Shown here: in pieces, positions 18,570 through 29,568 of the stretch | Numbering within the stretch: the first letter of the stretch is position 1 | Layout: every line of letters starts with the position of its first letter | NCBI RefSeq assembly: GCF_900129205.1 | Contig: NZ_FQUK01000009.1 | Location: forward strand, 1-64,000 | Origin: Thermomonas hydrothermalis | GTDB lineage: Bacteria; Pseudomonadota; Gammaproteobacteria; Xanthomonadales; Xanthomonadaceae | Direction of reading: 5' to 3' | Length of the DNA stretch: 64,000 nt | Notes under the pieces: generated by a model | What the model saw: the letters and a program-made list of their open reading frames with translations, nothing else | What the model was told of the DNA's origin: nothing | Databases searched by the model: none | Made by a program: the position numbers and the translations under genes

Positions 18570-18766
18570 GTGAAGATTCTCCGGGACAGGCCACGGTCTC
18601 TCCGACCGCGGTGGACATCAGGCAAGCGATGATCGGCAGCGCATCGGCCGCCAGGTCTGCGCCGGTTATCGCAGCGCTGCAGCAGGCACGCGTCGCCATC
18701 GCCGCAGGGAGCGGCCAAACGGAGCAGGCGGGCGACGGGAGAAGGTCACGGACATCACGTCATAGC

Positions 18767-19441
18767 CTACCCGATCCCGGCGGCGGCGTGGGCCTGAACG
18801 TCGGCCGCGCGCACCGCCGCCACGAAACGCCGCATCTTGTCGCCATCCTTGATGCCGGGCGCCACCTCGATGCCGCCAGCCACATCCACACCCCAGGGGC
18901 GTAGCGCATGGATCGCCATGGCGACGGTGTCTGCCGTCAGCCCGCCGGCCAGCAGCCACGGCCGGTCCAGGTCGGCCGGAACCGAAGCGGCGTCGAGCCG
19001 CTGCCCGCTGCCGCCCGGTTCGCCCGGCGCATGCCCGTCCAGCACGAAACCGGCGGCATGCGGCCAACGCGCGCACAGCCCCTGCGCGGTCATGGGCGTG
19101 CCCGCCAGCCCGACACCCTTGAGATACGGCAACCCGAACTGGCGGCAGAAGGCATCGTCCTCGCTGCCGTGGAACTGCAGCAGGGTCGGCCGGGCCAGCC
19201 GGATCGCCCGGCGTACCTCCTGCTCGCTGTTGTCCATGAACAGCGCCACCAGTGCGACCAGTGGTGGCAGCGCCTCCCGCACCGCCGTCACCGTTGCCAA
19301 ATCCACCCGGCGTCGGCTGCGGGCGGCAAAGATCACCCCGACCGCATCCACGCCAAGCTCGGCCGCCAGGCGGGCATCACCCGGCCGGGTCACGCCACAG
19401 AACTTGATGCGGGTGCGCATCCGCGGCGGCAGCTCATGCAT
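18767..19441 (-). CDS. trpF: Phosphoribosylanthranilate isomerase
   Basis: TrpF performs the Amadori rearrangement that is the third committed step to tryptophan. The 224-residue (beta/alpha)8 protein has the catalytic Cys15 in [18 protein letters not shown], and the DVAGGIE phosphate loop near the end. The start at 19441 is preceded by AGGAGG nine bases away and overlaps the end of truA by eight bases; an ATG at 19420 is an alternative. The truA-trpF order is conserved in Pseudomonas and Xanthomonas. Confidence 0.95.
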   Translation of the reverse strand: MHELPPRMRTRIKFCGVTRPGDARLAAELGVDAVGVIFAARSRRRVDLATVTAVREALPPLVALVALFMDNSEQEVRRAIRLARPTLLQFHGSEDDAFCRQFGLPYLKGVGLAGTPMTAQGLCARWPHAAGFVLDGHAPGEPGGSGQRLDAASVPADLDRPWLLAGGLTADTVAMAIHALRPWGVDVAGGIEVAPGIKDGDKMRRFVAAVRAADVQAHAAAGIG

Positions 19442-20225
19442 CCAGACTGACCTCCTCGGGCAGGCCCCAGCTGCGCGGATAACGCGGACCAAGAAACAAC
19501 AGGCCCGCGGCCGGTGCGGTGGGGCCGGCCACAGTGCGGTCACGTCCCTCCAGCAGATCGGCAATCCAGTGCACGGGCCGTTCGCCACGCCCTACCATGA
19601 GCAGCGACCCGACGATGTTGCGCACCATGTGGTGCAGGAACGCATTGGCCTGCACCTCCACCACCACCTCATCGCCAAGGCGTCTGACCGCAATCCAATG
19701 CAGGTTGCGGCGTGCATGTCGGGCCTGACACTGCACGCTACGGAATGCGGAAAAATCGCGTTCGCCACAGAGGGCCTGCGCCGCGGCGTGCATCGCATCC
19801 GCATCCAGCGGCATCCGCTCCCAGCCGAGATACTGGCGCTCCAGCCCTGGGCGGGCGCTGCGGTTGAGGATGCGATAGCGGTACGCCCGTGCCACTGCGG
19901 AAAACCGCGCACTGAAGGTATCCGGCACCGGCACGCACCAGCGCACCGCCATCGTCGGCGGCAGGTTTGCCGTCGTTCCCAGCACCCAGCCGCGTGGATC
20001 GCGCGACACTGCGCAATCGAAATGCACTACCTGGCAGCGCGCATGCACACCGGCATCGGTTCGACCGGCGCAGACGGTCGTCACCGGCACCGCCGCCACC
20101 CGCGACAAGGCAATCTCCAGTGCGGCCTGCACGCTGCCATCCGCCACCATGGCGCCCGCCGCACTCAACCGCTGCCAGCCGGAAAACCCGCTGCCGTCGT
20201 ATTCGACGCCCAGTGCCAGCCGCAT
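19434..20225 (-). CDS. truA: tRNA pseudouridine(38-40) synthase TruA
   Basis: TruA makes pseudouridine at positions 38-40 in the anticodon stem of many tRNAs. The 263-residue protein has the catalytic Asp57 in [10 protein letters not shown], as well as YRYRILNR and the conserved [11 protein letters not shown]. The ATG at 20225 is used; a TTG at 20243 overlapping the fimV stop would add six residues. It lies fourteen bases after fimV and overlaps trpF. Confidence 0.95.
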   Translation of the reverse strand: MRLALGVEYDGSGFSGWQRLSAAGAMVADGSVQAALEIALSRVAAVPVTTVCAGRTDAGVHARCQVVHFDCAVSRDPRGWVLGTTANLPPTMAVRWCVPVPDTFSARFSAVARAYRYRILNRSARPGLERQYLGWERMPLDADAMHAAAQALCGERDFSAFRSVQCQARHARRNLHWIAVRRLGDEVVVEVQANAFLHHMVRNIVGSLLMVGRGERPVHWIADLLEGRDRTVAGPTAPAAGLLFLGPRYPRSWGLPEEVSLDA

Positions 20226-20239
20226 CCGCCTCGCCTTCT

Positions 20240-22201
20240 TCAACCCACCAGCCGGCTCAGCATGCGGGCGGCTTCATCGCTGACGGCGTCGTCCTCATGT
20301 TCCAGCAGTTCCAGCAACAGCTGCTGCGCCGACTGCTCATCCCCCATGTCGAGGTAAGCGCGCACCAGTTTGAAACGCTGCTCTGGCGTGGCATGGGCCG
20401 GGATCTCGCTCACCGGCGGTGTGGCTGTCGCCGGTTCGGCGGCCACGTCTGCCATTGCGGAATCTGTCGATTCAGCCGACACCGACGGAGCCTTGGCGCT
20501 GGACGTCACCTCGTCTTTGTGCCATTGCGGCGTCTCCGCCGGCTGCGCGGGCGCCGCATCGCCACCTTCCGGCGACGCCTGCTCAGCGGGCTCGACAGCC
20601 GATGCTTGCTCCGGGGTGTCGGTCGCGGCCAGGCCCGGATCGGCATCCGGACGATCACCCGTGGCGGCTTGCCGCTGGCCGGCAGACGCCGGCATGCTGG
20701 CAGCCAGGTCCGCGATGTCGAACACGTGCCGCTTGGGCGGAGGCGACGGCTTGCGACGCCGCACCAGCCAACCCGCCAGCAGTGCCAGCACCACCACACC
20801 CAGCCCGCCCCAGAGATAACTGGACGCTCCATGGCGGCTGGTCTCGGCCGGTGGTGCCGGCGGCGTAGCGGGCTGCTGCGCCGTTGCCGCCTTGCTGGTA
20901 GCCGCCAGCCGGGCCTGCGCCGCCGCCAGCTCGCTGTCTTTCATGGCGATCAGCTTCTGCTGCTCGTCCTTGATTTTTTCCAGCGCCGCCACCCGCTCTT
21001 TCAGCTCGGTGATCTCGGCGCTCTTGGCCGCAATTTCTTCGTCACGCTGACGCAACGCTTGTTGCAACATGCTGCCCTCGCCCCCGGCCCCGGTGCCGGT
21101 CTGGATTCCCTTGGCCTGGCCCGGCGCTGCCGGTGGCAGGATCTTCAACCGCGCTTCCCCACGCCCACCGGGCTCGCTCCGGGCCGCGGCCGCCGCAGGC
21201 GTCGCAGCGCGGGCAGCCTGTGCCGGGGCCGCGTCTTTGCCCGTGCCCGCCTCTTTGCTCGTGCCCGCCTCGGCGTCCTGCGGCTGGGCCACTGCCTGTC
21301 GCGCCTGCGTCCACTGCTGCAGTTGTCGACCGATGATCTGCGCGGCCTCGCGTGCGTCCACCGCTGCCACGTCCTCGCGGCTGGGAATGCGCAGAACCGC
21401 ACCGCGGCGCAGGCGATTCACATCGCCCTGGATGAACACCTCGGGATTGGCACGCAGCAGGGCCACCAAGGCCTGATCCAGGCTGCCCGCCTCACGCAAC
21501 CCCAACCGGCTGGCGATGCGTGCCAGTGATTCGCCCGCCTTGACCGGCCCGTACTCGCCGCCTGCCAGGCCACTTGCCGACCGGGATGGCGGCGCAGGCG
21601 GTAGTGGTTCGGTGATGATCGCCGGTGCCGGCGCAGCCGGGGCCGCATCCGGCGCGCTGGCTGGCTCCGGCGCCGGCGTCGGTTCCGGGGCAACGACTGG
21701 CGCCGGGGCGGCCTCCGCCGCCGCAACCGCACGCTGCACCCGGTTCTCTTCGGCCGGCTGCGGCAGTTGCATCGGCGCCGCCGCCACTGCTTCGGCGGTG
21801 TTGGGCACATCGATCAGGGCGGAATACTCGCGCACCAGCCGACCGTTGCCCCAGTCCACCTCGATCAGGAAGTTCACCACCGGCTGCTCCACCGGGCGCA
21901 GGGTGGTGACCCGGATCACCGGCCGCCCTTTGCCATCGCGGCCGAGGCTGAACTGCAGATCGGCCGCGATGCCCGCTGGCGGGCTCAACCCCACCCGGCG
22001 GAACGTCTCCGGCGAAGCCAGACGCGCCTGCAGCGCGGCCAGTTCGCCGGGCGTGGTGGAGACGATGGGAATCTCCGCCAGCAAGGGCTCATTGCGCCGG
22101 GACTTGACCTCGATCCGGCCCAGTCCAAGCGCCCAGGAGTGACCTGCAGTCAGCAGCAATGCAGCCGCCAGCGCGGCGTTCAGGCGACGGTTCACGTGCA
22201 C
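20240..22201 (-). CDS. fimV: FimV/HubP-family polar peptidoglycan-binding protein
   Basis: FimV/HubP proteins sit at the cell pole and organise type IV pili, flagella and chromosome partners. This 653-residue protein shows the full domain order: signal peptide (1-25), the conserved periplasmic region ([16 protein letters not shown]), a Pro/Ala-rich linker (about 140-210), a LysM-like domain (217-274), a coiled coil (about 378-436), one membrane helix (461-481), a low-complexity acidic cytoplasmic part and the C-terminal TPR-like FimV domain (605-653, [17 protein letters not shown]). The start is GTG at 22201, with GGGGA upstream. It is flanked by asd and truA as in Pseudomonas. Confidence 0.92.
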   Translation of the reverse strand: MHVNRRLNAALAAALLLTAGHSWALGLGRIEVKSRRNEPLLAEIPIVSTTPGELAALQARLASPETFRRVGLSPPAGIAADLQFSLGRDGKGRPVIRVTTLRPVEQPVVNFLIEVDWGNGRLVREYSALIDVPNTAEAVAAAPMQLPQPAEENRVQRAVAAAEAAPAPVVAPEPTPAPEPASAPDAAPAAPAPAIITEPLPPAPPSRSASGLAGGEYGPVKAGESLARIASRLGLREAGSLDQALVALLRANPEVFIQGDVNRLRRGAVLRIPSREDVAAVDAREAAQIIGRQLQQWTQARQAVAQPQDAEAGTSKEAGTGKDAAPAQAARAATPAAAAARSEPGGRGEARLKILPPAAPGQAKGIQTGTGAGGEGSMLQQALRQRDEEIAAKSAEITELKERVAALEKIKDEQQKLIAMKDSELAAAQARLAATSKAATAQQPATPPAPPAETSRHGASSYLWGGLGVVVLALLAGWLVRRRKPSPPPKRHVFDIADLAASMPASAGQRQAATGDRPDADPGLAATDTPEQASAVEPAEQASPEGGDAAPAQPAETPQWHKDEVTSSAKAPSVSAESTDSAMADVAAEPATATPPVSEIPAHATPEQRFKLVRAYLDMGDEQSAQQLLLELLEHEDDAVSDEAARMLSRLVG

Positions 22202-22228
22202 AGCATCCCCAATGGTGGCAACGTGACT

Positions 22229-23272
22229 CTAGCGGTGTGCCGCCTTGGCCGGCAAGCCCTCGGCCAGGAGCAGCTCGGCGATCTGCACCGCGTTCAGGGC
22301 AGCGCCCTTGCGGATGTTGTCGGCCACCACCCAGAGGTTGAGCCCGCGCGGATGCGAAAGGTCTTCGCGGATACGGCCGACGAAAACCGGGTCCTTGCCG
22401 GATGCGTGGGTGACCGGGGTCGGGTAACCGCCCGGCTTGCACTCATCCACCACTTCCACACCCGGCGCCTTGCGCAACAGGGCGCGCGCCTCGTCCGCGC
22501 TGAGCTTTTTGCGGGTTTCGATATTGACCGCCTCGGAATGCCCGTAGAACACCGGCACCCGCACCGCAGTGGGGTTCACCTGGATGCGGTCGTCGCCGAG
22601 GATCTTGCGGGTCTCCCAGACCAGCTTCATCTCCTCTTTGGTGTAACCGTTGGGCTGAAACTCGTCGATGTGCGGAATCAGGTTGAATGCGATCTGCACC
22701 GGAAACCGCTGTGGATCGGCCTGCTGGAAGCTGAGCAGGGCGGCGGTCTGGCGGCCCAGCTCTTCCAGCGCGCTGCGCCCGGCTCCGGACACCGACTGGT
22801 ACGTCGCCACATTGATCCGCTCGATGCCGTATTCGCGGTGGATCGGTGCCAGCACCGGCATCAGCTGCATGGTCGAGCAGTTCGGGTTGGCGATGATCCC
22901 GCGCGGCCGCTGGCGGATGGCCTCGGGATTGACTTCGCTGACCACCAGCGGCACGTCGTCGTCGTAGCGAAAGGTGGAGGAGTTGTCGATCACCACCGCA
23001 CCCGCCGCCGCAAACTTCGGGGCATAGTCGCGGCTCACCGCCCCTCCCGCGGAAAACAGGGCGATATCGATATCGGCGGGGTCGTAGCTGGCCAGATCCT
23101 GCACCACCAGTTCATCGTCACCAAACTCCACCGTGCTGCCGGCCGAACGCTCGCTGGCCAGCGCCACCACTTCCCGCACCGGGAACCGGCGCTCGGCCAG
23201 GATGGCCAGCATCGTCTCACCCACTGCGCCGGTCGCACCGACCACCGCCACCTTGTACTGCTGCGTGTTCAT
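22229..23272 (-). CDS. asd: Aspartate-semialdehyde dehydrogenase
   Basis: Asd reduces aspartyl phosphate to aspartate semialdehyde, the branch point for lysine/DAP, threonine and methionine. The 347-residue protein has the NADP-binding VVGATGAVGETML, the active Cys132 in NPNCSTMQ, and FNLIPHIDEF. It lies 27 bases upstream of fimV on the same strand. Confidence 0.97.
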   Translation of the reverse strand: MNTQQYKVAVVGATGAVGETMLAILAERRFPVREVVALASERSAGSTVEFGDDELVVQDLASYDPADIDIALFSAGGAVSRDYAPKFAAAGAVVIDNSSTFRYDDDVPLVVSEVNPEAIRQRPRGIIANPNCSTMQLMPVLAPIHREYGIERINVATYQSVSGAGRSALEELGRQTAALLSFQQADPQRFPVQIAFNLIPHIDEFQPNGYTKEEMKLVWETRKILGDDRIQVNPTAVRVPVFYGHSEAVNIETRKKLSADEARALLRKAPGVEVVDECKPGGYPTPVTHASGKDPVFVGRIREDLSHPRGLNLWVVADNIRKGAALNAVQIAELLLAEGLPAKAAHR

Positions 23273-23375
23273 CGACTGTCCTCGAATACCTGTCCTATCC
23301 GCCCGCCGGCATCACCTGCGTTGGGACGACCACAACCACTGCCTCCCCTGAACGGCAAGGCGTGCACGCGCCGGA

Positions 23376-24473
23376 TCAGCACTCTGCCATCTGCCCAGGG
23401 ATGCGTGGCGTCACCGGCCCGACATCGCCGCACTGGGCACGATGCCGCAACGCCTGATCCATCAATACCAGCGCCAGCATCGCTTCACAGATCGGCGTGG
23501 CGCGAATACCCACGCAAGGATCGTGGCGACCGGTGGTGACGATCTCGACCGGATTGCCGTCCACATCCAGCCCCGGCACCGGCAGGCGCAGGCTGGAGGT
23601 CGGCTTGAACGCCACCGACACCACGATCGGCTGCCCGGTGGAGATGCCACCGAGAATGCCGCCGGCGTGGTTGGACAAAAACCCTTGCGGCGTCATTACG
23701 TCACGGTGCTGGCTGCCTTTCTGGGTGACGGCGGTAAACCCGGCCCCGATCTCCACGCCTTTGACCGCATTGATCGACATCATCGCCGCCGCCAGCTCGG
23801 CATCGAGCTTGCCGTAGACCGGTTCGCCCCAGCCCGGCGGCACGCCCTCGGCCACCACCTGAATCCGGGCGCCGACCGAATCGCCAGACTTGCGCAAGGC
23901 GTCCATATAGGCTTCCAGCTCAGGCACCTGCTCGGCACAGGGCCAGAAGAACGGATTGCCTTCGACCGCATCCCAGTCATGCCGGCGCGGCACCAGCTCG
24001 CCCAACTGCACCATGCAGCCGCGCACCGTCACCCCGCGCTGCGCCAGCCATTTCTTGGCAATGACGGCCGCCGCCACCCGCATCGTGGTCTCGCGTGCGC
24101 TGGCGCGCCCGCCGCCGCGTGGATCGCGGATGCCGTACTTCTGCCAATAGGTGTAATCGGCATGCCCGGGACGGAAACGCTCGGCAATCCTGGCGTAGTC
24201 CTTGCTGCGCGCATCGACATTGCGAATCAGCAGCGCAATCGGGGTGCCGGTGGTGACCCCCTCGTACACGCCGGACAGGATCTCCACCTGATCGTCCTCG
24301 TGCCGCGCTGAGGTATGGCGACTACGGCCGGTGGCACGCCGCGCCAGGTCATGGGCGAAGTCTTCCGGCGCAATCGGAATGCCCGGCGGACAACCGTCGA
24401 TCACGCAACCGATCGCCGGCCCATGCGATTCGCCAAACGTCGTCACACGCAGTAGATGACCGAAGGTGTTCAA
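23376..24473 (-). CDS. aroC: Chorismate synthase
   Basis: AroC makes chorismate from EPSP with reduced FMN, the last shared step of the aromatic pathway. The 365-residue protein starts [22 protein letters not shown]. It contains the signature [14 protein letters not shown] and [19 protein letters not shown]. It precedes asd by 103 bp. With the DAHP synthase at 55482 and the trp genes it makes aromatic synthesis a visible theme of the window. Confidence 0.97.
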   Translation of the reverse strand: MNTFGHLLRVTTFGESHGPAIGCVIDGCPPGIPIAPEDFAHDLARRATGRSRHTSARHEDDQVEILSGVYEGVTTGTPIALLIRNVDARSKDYARIAERFRPGHADYTYWQKYGIRDPRGGGRASARETTMRVAAAVIAKKWLAQRGVTVRGCMVQLGELVPRRHDWDAVEGNPFFWPCAEQVPELEAYMDALRKSGDSVGARIQVVAEGVPPGWGEPVYGKLDAELAAAMMSINAVKGVEIGAGFTAVTQKGSQHRDVMTPQGFLSNHAGGILGGISTGQPIVVSVAFKPTSSLRLPVPGLDVDGNPVEIVTTGRHDPCVGIRATPICEAMLALVLMDQALRHRAQCGDVGPVTPRIPGQMAEC

Positions 24474-24605
24474 GGCAACAGGTACACCGTGGAGAGGATG
24501 CTCACCGCACGCTGCGGTGGAGCGGTAAATGTAGCAGTTTGGCCTGCGCGCAGGGCCGGCGCTTGGTCGACGTCGGCGCGGGCTGACAACGCCAGGAGGC
24601 GTTGC

Positions 24606-25406
24606 TCAAGCGTTCTCCTGCAGGCTTTCCAGCTCTTCCGGATCAAACCCGGCCTGCAGCCGCGCCTGGGTGTTGAACGGCCCGTGCAGCACACCACTGG
24701 CGTACTGCCGCAGCAACTCGCGGAAACGTGCGCGCGGCTCCACGCCAGCGCGTTCGCAGTGCCAGCGGTACCAGCGGCTGCCGGCGGCAACATGCCCGAC
24801 TTCCTCGCGCAGGATGACCTCGAGAATGGCGGCTGTGTCCGCATCGCCCAGCGCACGCAGCTTGTCGATCATGCCCGGGGTGACATCCAGACCGCGCGCC
24901 TCCAGCACCCGCGGCACCAGCGCCATTCGCGCAAGGCCATCGTGCGCGGTTTTCTGCGCCATCTCCCACAACCCGTTGTGGGCATCGAAATCGCCGTAGT
25001 CGTGACCAAAGTCGCGCAGCCGCGCGCGCAGCATCTGGAAATGCCGGGCCTCATCGTGCGCCACCTGCACCCAGTCGGCGTAGTAGGCCTGCGGCATGCC
25101 GCGAAAGCGGTACACCGCATCCCAGGCCAGGTCGATTGCGTTGAACTCAATGTGCGCGACGGCATGCAGAAACGCAGCGCGGCCTTCATCCGTCCCAAAG
25201 CCGCGCCGCGGCAGATCGCGCGGATGCACCAACCGGGGCCGCGCAGGCCGGCCCGGCATGCCGATCGGCGCCGGCGGCGGCGCATCCTGAAGGATGGGCA
25301 GCTCGCCGCGTGCGAAGGCTTCGGCCATCGCCAGGGTCAGCGCTGGCTTGTCGTCCGGGCTTGCAGCCTCCAGGCAGGCGCGGGCAGCGGAAAACAACTC
25401 TTTCAT
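24606..25406 (-). CDS. DUF455 ferritin-like protein
   Basis: A 266-residue cytoplasmic protein of the DUF455 family. It has the ferritin-like four-helix pattern with repeated iron-binding acids and histidines: HIEFNAID, VAHDEARHF and REEVGHVA, spaced as in diiron carboxylate proteins. The reaction is unknown; by fold it may be an oxidase or hydroxylase. It has a proline-rich N-terminal third (PPPAPIGMPGRPARP). The ATG at 25406 opens MKELFSAARACLE. It lies between aroC and purF, 131-132 bp from each, so it is likely its own unit. Confidence 0.8.
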   Translation of the reverse strand: MKELFSAARACLEAASPDDKPALTLAMAEAFARGELPILQDAPPPAPIGMPGRPARPRLVHPRDLPRRGFGTDEGRAAFLHAVAHIEFNAIDLAWDAVYRFRGMPQAYYADWVQVAHDEARHFQMLRARLRDFGHDYGDFDAHNGLWEMAQKTAHDGLARMALVPRVLEARGLDVTPGMIDKLRALGDADTAAILEVILREEVGHVAAGSRWYRWHCERAGVEPRARFRELLRQYASGVLHGPFNTQARLQAGFDPEELESLQENA

Positions 25407-25537
25407 ATCGACAACGACACCGTCATGCAGGCACGTGGTGGGCAATGCGTTGCAACCAAGCAAGACTCGGGGAGCGACTTGAAACGCATTGCCCGCCGTG
25501 CGCCTGCCAAGCGCCGCTTGGCAGATCGTCGCTGCAG

Positions 25538-27007
25538 TCAGCCGGCCCGCCGCTTCTTCTTGGCCTCATCCGAGCGCAACTGCTTGATCCGCTCGAAATA
25601 ATCCGGATCGACCCCGGTGACATACTCGCCACTGAAGCAGGAGCTGTCGAACTTGCGTCCCGGGAACTTGGGCCCGGCCACGGCGGCCTCCAGAGCGGGC
25701 AGATCCTGGTAAATCAGCCAGTCACACCCCAACAACTGCTCAACGTCCTTCTCGCTGCGGCCATGCGCCACCAGCTCCTCGGCCGAGGGCATGTCGATGC
25801 CATAGATATTGGGATAGCGCACCGGGGGCGCGGCAGACGCCAGATACACCTTCCTGGCCCCGGCCTCGCGCGCCATCTGCACGATCTGCTGCGAGGTGGT
25901 GCCACGCACGATGGAGTCATCCACCAGCAGCACCACGCGGTTGCGAAACTCCAGCGGAATCGGGTTGAGCTTGCGCTTGACCGATTTGGCGCGCTCGCCC
26001 TGCCCCGGCATGATGAACGTGCGACCGACGTAACGGTTCTTGATGAAGCCCTCGCGGTACTTCACGCCCAGCACATTGGCCAGCTCCAGCGCGGAATCAC
26101 GGCTGGTGTCGGGAATGGGGATCACCACGTCGATGTCGTGGTCGGGCCGCTCGCGCAGGATCTTCTCGCCCAGCGCCACGCCCATGCGCATGCGCGCCTT
26201 ATGCACCGAGATTTCCTCGATCATCGAGTCCGGCCGAGCGAAGTACACGTACTCGAAGATACACGGCGCATGCGGCATGTCCAGCGCGCACTTGCGCGCA
26301 AACAGCTCGCCGCGGGCGGTGATGACCACGCCTTCGCCCGGGCGGACATCCCGCAGGCGCTCAAACCCCAGCACGTCCAGCGCCACCGATTCGGACGCGA
26401 CGATGTATTCATCGCCGCCCGCACTGCTGCGCTTGCCCAGCACCAGCGGACGGATGCCGTGCGGGTCGCGGAACGCCACCAGCCCCAGCCCCAGCACGGT
26501 GCACACCACCGCGTAGCCGCCCCGGGCACGTCGGTTGACGCCCTCGATCGCCGCAAACACTGCCTCCGGCGTCAGCGCATGCTGGGTATCCAGCTCGTGC
26601 GCGAATACGTTGAGCAGAACTTCCGAATCAGACTCGGTATTGATGTTGCGCCGGTCTTGTTCAAACACCTCGCGGCGCAGCGACTCGGTGTTGATCAGGT
26701 TGCCGTTGTGCGCCAGGGCGATGCCGTAGGGCGAGTTGACATAGAACGGCTGCGCCTCGTCGCTGCCCTCACTGCCGGCGGTGGGGTAGCGGCAATGACC
26801 GATGCCGATGCGGCCACGCAGCAACGCCATCGAGCGGTCATCGAACACATCACGCACCAGCCCGTTGCCCTTATGCACGCGCAGGCGCCCGCCTTCGCAG
26901 GTCGCGATGCCCGCGGCATCCTGCCCCCGATGCTGAAGGACGGTCAGGCCGTCATAGAGCAACCCGGCCACTTCATTCTGGCCGACGATACCGACGATGC
27001 CACACAT
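25538..27007 (-). CDS. purF: Amidophosphoribosyltransferase PurF
   Basis: PurF starts purine synthesis by making phosphoribosylamine from PRPP and glutamine. The 489-residue protein begins MCGIVGIVG, so Cys2 becomes the N-terminal nucleophile of the glutaminase domain. The PRPP site [15 protein letters not shown] is in the second domain. There are extra cysteines near the end ([19 protein letters not shown]) as in E. coli PurF. Upstream on the same strand is the DedD-type gene; cvpA, which often separates the two, is absent. Confidence 0.97.
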   Translation of the reverse strand: MCGIVGIVGQNEVAGLLYDGLTVLQHRGQDAAGIATCEGGRLRVHKGNGLVRDVFDDRSMALLRGRIGIGHCRYPTAGSEGSDEAQPFYVNSPYGIALAHNGNLINTESLRREVFEQDRRNINTESDSEVLLNVFAHELDTQHALTPEAVFAAIEGVNRRARGGYAVVCTVLGLGLVAFRDPHGIRPLVLGKRSSAGGDEYIVASESVALDVLGFERLRDVRPGEGVVITARGELFARKCALDMPHAPCIFEYVYFARPDSMIEEISVHKARMRMGVALGEKILRERPDHDIDVVIPIPDTSRDSALELANVLGVKYREGFIKNRYVGRTFIMPGQGERAKSVKRKLNPIPLEFRNRVVLLVDDSIVRGTTSQQIVQMAREAGARKVYLASAAPPVRYPNIYGIDMPSAEELVAHGRSEKDVEQLLGCDWLIYQDLPALEAAVAGPKFPGRKFDSSCFSGEYVTGVDPDYFERIKQLRSDEAKKKRRAG

Positions 27008-27064
27008 GCAAGAAAGTCCGCCTGGGAGTCAAAAAGAAAACCGCGTATCCGCCGCACCCCGGGA

Positions 27065-28195
27065 TCAGGGATGCGGCCGCACCATGCCGTCCTTGCCGGC
27101 CGCCTTGAGCCGGGCCTTGAGCGCATCCGCCTCGGCGCGGGTCAACACCGGCCCCACCCGCACCCGGGTGAGCAGCTTGCCGTCGGGGCCGGGAACCGTA
27201 TCAGTGAAGGCATTGAAGCCGGCCTTGCGCAGCATATCGCGTTGGGCCTGGGCTTCAGTGGCCGACGCAAACGCCCCGATCTGCACCACAAACCCGGTGT
27301 CAGGCACACCGGTGGGCGCCGGCGGCGTCTTGGCGGGCACGGCGTTGCTTGCCGCAGGCTGAGTCGCACTGGCCTGCTGCCCGGCAGACGTAGTGGCTGG
27401 CGGCGTTTTGGTCGGTTCCGCCCTGGTGACCGCTGGCGCCGACGGATTGGCCTGCTGTCCGGCAGATGCAGTGCCTGGCGCCGTCTTGGCCGCTGGCGTG
27501 CTTGCTGCAGCCGCCGGGGCTGTGGCGACCGACGGCGCTTTGGCCGGTTCCGTCTTGGTCACCGCTAGCGCCGACGGATTGGCCTGCTGTCCGGCAATGG
27601 CAGCGGCTGGTGGCGGGGACTGCTCCGCGTTCAGTGTCACCACCTGAATCTGCACGTCGCGGCGAATCTGGGCTGCGCGCACACGCGCGGCCTCGGCGCT
27701 GGCGCGGTCGGCAAACGGCCCGATCCGCACCCGCTGGGCCGGGGTCGTGCCCAGCTGCACGGCTTCGCGATAGCCCGGCAGCCCGGCCGCACGCAAGACG
27801 GCGATGACCTTGTCGGCATCGGCCGCATTGGCGTAGCTGCCAAAGCTGACCGCATAGTCACCCGCGGCCACGGCCGCCAGAGGTGCGCCCTGCTCTGGGC
27901 CAGATGTCTCCGCTGTGACCGCAGTAGCCGCTGTTTGCGCGGCCTGAGAGGCAGATGCCGCCGGTTCAGGGAGGCTCACGCCCCCCTGGCCCGCAGGCGT
28001 CTCGGGGGCAATCAACGGCAACTCCTGCGTGATCATGCCGTGATCGTCCGGCCGGGGCTCGGGCGGCACTTTCATCGACACACCCGACACACCGCTGTCC
28101 GGCGCTGGCCCCTTGACCAGCATCGGCAGGAAAATGACCGCAAGCGCGACCAGCACGGCCGCGCCGACCAGGCGCTGTTTCAGCGAAGCATCCAT
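27065..28195 (-). CDS. dedD: DedD-type cell-division protein with two SPOR domains
   Basis: DedD-type proteins are inner-membrane proteins whose SPOR domain binds denuded glycans at the septum. The 376-residue protein has a membrane helix (about 10-28), a first SPOR-like domain (112-188, DYAVSFGSYANAADADKV), a long Ala/Pro linker and a second SPOR domain (299-376, GFVVQIGAFASATEAQAQ). The linker holds three copies of a 21-residue unit beginning AGQQA (201-221, 245-265, 271-291). The start at 28195 matches the family opening MDASLKQRLVGAAVLVAL; an ATG at 28201 would add two residues. It lies between folC and purF. Confidence 0.88.
   Translation of the reverse strand: MDASLKQRLVGAAVLVALAVIFLPMLVKGPAPDSGVSGVSMKVPPEPRPDDHGMITQELPLIAPETPAGQGGVSLPEPAASASQAAQTAATAVTAETSGPEQGAPLAAVAAGDYAVSFGSYANAADADKVIAVLRAAGLPGYREAVQLGTTPAQRVRIGPFADRASAEAARVRAAQIRRDVQIQVVTLNAEQSPPPAAAIAGQQANPSALAVTKTEPAKAPSVATAPAAAASTPAAKTAPGTASAGQQANPSAPAVTRAEPTKTPPATTSAGQQASATQPAASNAVPAKTPPAPTGVPDTGFVVQIGAFASATEAQAQRDMLRKAGFNAFTDTVPGPDGKLLTRVRVGPVLTRAEADALKARLKAAGKDGMVRPHP
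27323..27595 (-). repeat. Three degenerate 63-bp repeats coding the SPOR linker
   Basis: Units at 27533-27595, 27401-27463 and 27323-27385 each encode about 21 residues beginning AGQQA and ending near a K.P motif. The first two are close copies (AGQQANPSA.AVT..EP.K.P); the third is more diverged. They probably arose by in-frame duplication and lengthen the linker between two SPOR domains. Confidence 0.75.
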
Positions 28196-28267
28196 CGGCA
28201 TTCCGCGGGGCCAGGCACGGTAGGAACCAGGATTATACCGACATGCCGCCCCAGCCCGGCGCTGTGA

Positions 28268-29533
28268 TCAATCTGCCGCCAGCCAGCGCAAGGCCGTGGC
28301 CGCTGCATGAAACGCGCCGAACACCAGGACCCGCCCGTCCGGGGCCGCCGCCGCCAGTGCTGCCTGCAAGGCAGTGCCTACATCGGGATGGGCGGTCTGG
28401 GTGTGCGCTCCGAGCACTGAAGACAGGCGCTGCACCAGGGTGTCCACCGCCAGACCACGCGCACCCGCGTCGCGTGAGCCAGCCAGATGCCAGGCATTCA
28501 CGTCGCCGATCAGTGCCTGCACGACGCCGGCAGCATCCTTGTCATCCAGCGCGGCATACACCGCCAATGTGCGTCGCGGCGGCTGGCGACGCAGCCACTC
28601 GGCCAATGCACGCGCCGCCTGTGGGTTATGGCCGACATCGACCACCACCTCCACACCGGCGCGTTCGAACCGCTGCAAACGCCCGGCAACCCGGGCCTGC
28701 GCCACGCCTTCGGCCAGCGCGTGGGCCTCCAGCCGCAGCCCCAATGCGCGCAGGGCGGCAATCGCGCACGCGGCATTGCGCAGCTGCACCGGCGCGGCCA
28801 GGGCCGGCATCGGCAACTCGATCGAAAATCCCACTTCCCGCCAGCGCCAACGCAGCGCGTCGATCGGCTCGGCAAAGAAATCGTTACTGATTCGCCAGGC
28901 CGGCGCCCCGATCGCATAGGCATGCCGCAGCACGCTGGCGGGTGGATCGTCGTCGCCCAGTATCAGCGGCTTGAAGGCACGGGCGATCCCGGCTTTTTCC
29001 CGCCCGATCGACTCCACGTCCGGGCCCAGCCACTGCTGGTGATCCAGATCAACAGTGGTGATCACCGCCGCGTCGGCATCGACCAGGTTGACCGCATCCA
29101 GCCGGCCACCCAGCCCCACTTCCAGCACGGCCAGATCGAGCCCCGCCTGGGCAAACAGCCACAGCGCGCACAACGTGCCGTATTCGAAGTAGGTCAGCGG
29201 GGTGTCGGCGCGGGCGGCTTCGACCGCCTCGAAGCCTGCGACCAGTGCGGCATCCTCCACTTCACAGCCATCGATGCGGACGCGCTCGTTGTAGCGCAAT
29301 AAATGCGGCGAGGTGTAAGCGCCCACACGCAGGCCCTGGGCGCGCGCGATGGCCTCGATGAAGGCCACGGTCGAGCCCTTGCCATTGGTGCCTGCCACGG
29401 TGATCACCCGCCGGGCCGGATGACCCAAGCCCATCCGCTGCGCCACGGCCCGCACCCGCTCCAGCCCCATGGCAATGGCCTGCGGGTGCTGGCGCTCGAT
29501 CAAGCCCAGCCAGTCAGACAGAGAACGCGGCAT
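28268..29533 (-). CDS. folC: Dihydrofolate/folylpolyglutamate synthase FolC
   Basis: FolC adds glutamate to dihydropteroate and to folates. The 421-residue protein has the Mur-ligase-type P loop VAGTNGKGSTVAFIEA, YTSPHLLRYNERVRI, LEVGLGGRLDAVN and the C-terminal DVGHNPQAARALAEWL. The ATG at 29533 starts MPRSLSDWLGLIE. It lies upstream of dedD on the same strand, 72 bp away. Confidence 0.95.
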   Translation of the reverse strand: MPRSLSDWLGLIERQHPQAIAMGLERVRAVAQRMGLGHPARRVITVAGTNGKGSTVAFIEAIARAQGLRVGAYTSPHLLRYNERVRIDGCEVEDAALVAGFEAVEAARADTPLTYFEYGTLCALWLFAQAGLDLAVLEVGLGGRLDAVNLVDADAAVITTVDLDHQQWLGPDVESIGREKAGIARAFKPLILGDDDPPASVLRHAYAIGAPAWRISNDFFAEPIDALRWRWREVGFSIELPMPALAAPVQLRNAACAIAALRALGLRLEAHALAEGVAQARVAGRLQRFERAGVEVVVDVGHNPQAARALAEWLRRQPPRRTLAVYAALDDKDAAGVVQALIGDVNAWHLAGSRDAGARGLAVDTLVQRLSSVLGAHTQTAHPDVGTALQAALAAAAPDGRVLVFGAFHAAATALRWLAAD

Positions 29534-29568
29534 ATCGGCATTGTACGGCGGCACGGCCACGCACCGGC

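Noticed and set aside
18570-18766. trp leader peptide or LysR regulator upstream of trpB
   Set aside because: No short frame with clustered Trp codons and no helix-turn-helix gene is present in the 197-bp gap.
21767-23539. 590-codon plus-strand open frame
   Set aside because: It is antisense to fimV and asd, both certain genes.
25310-27568. 752-codon plus-strand open frame
   Set aside because: It is the mirror of purF, DUF455 and dedD, with shadow composition and no recognisable motifs.
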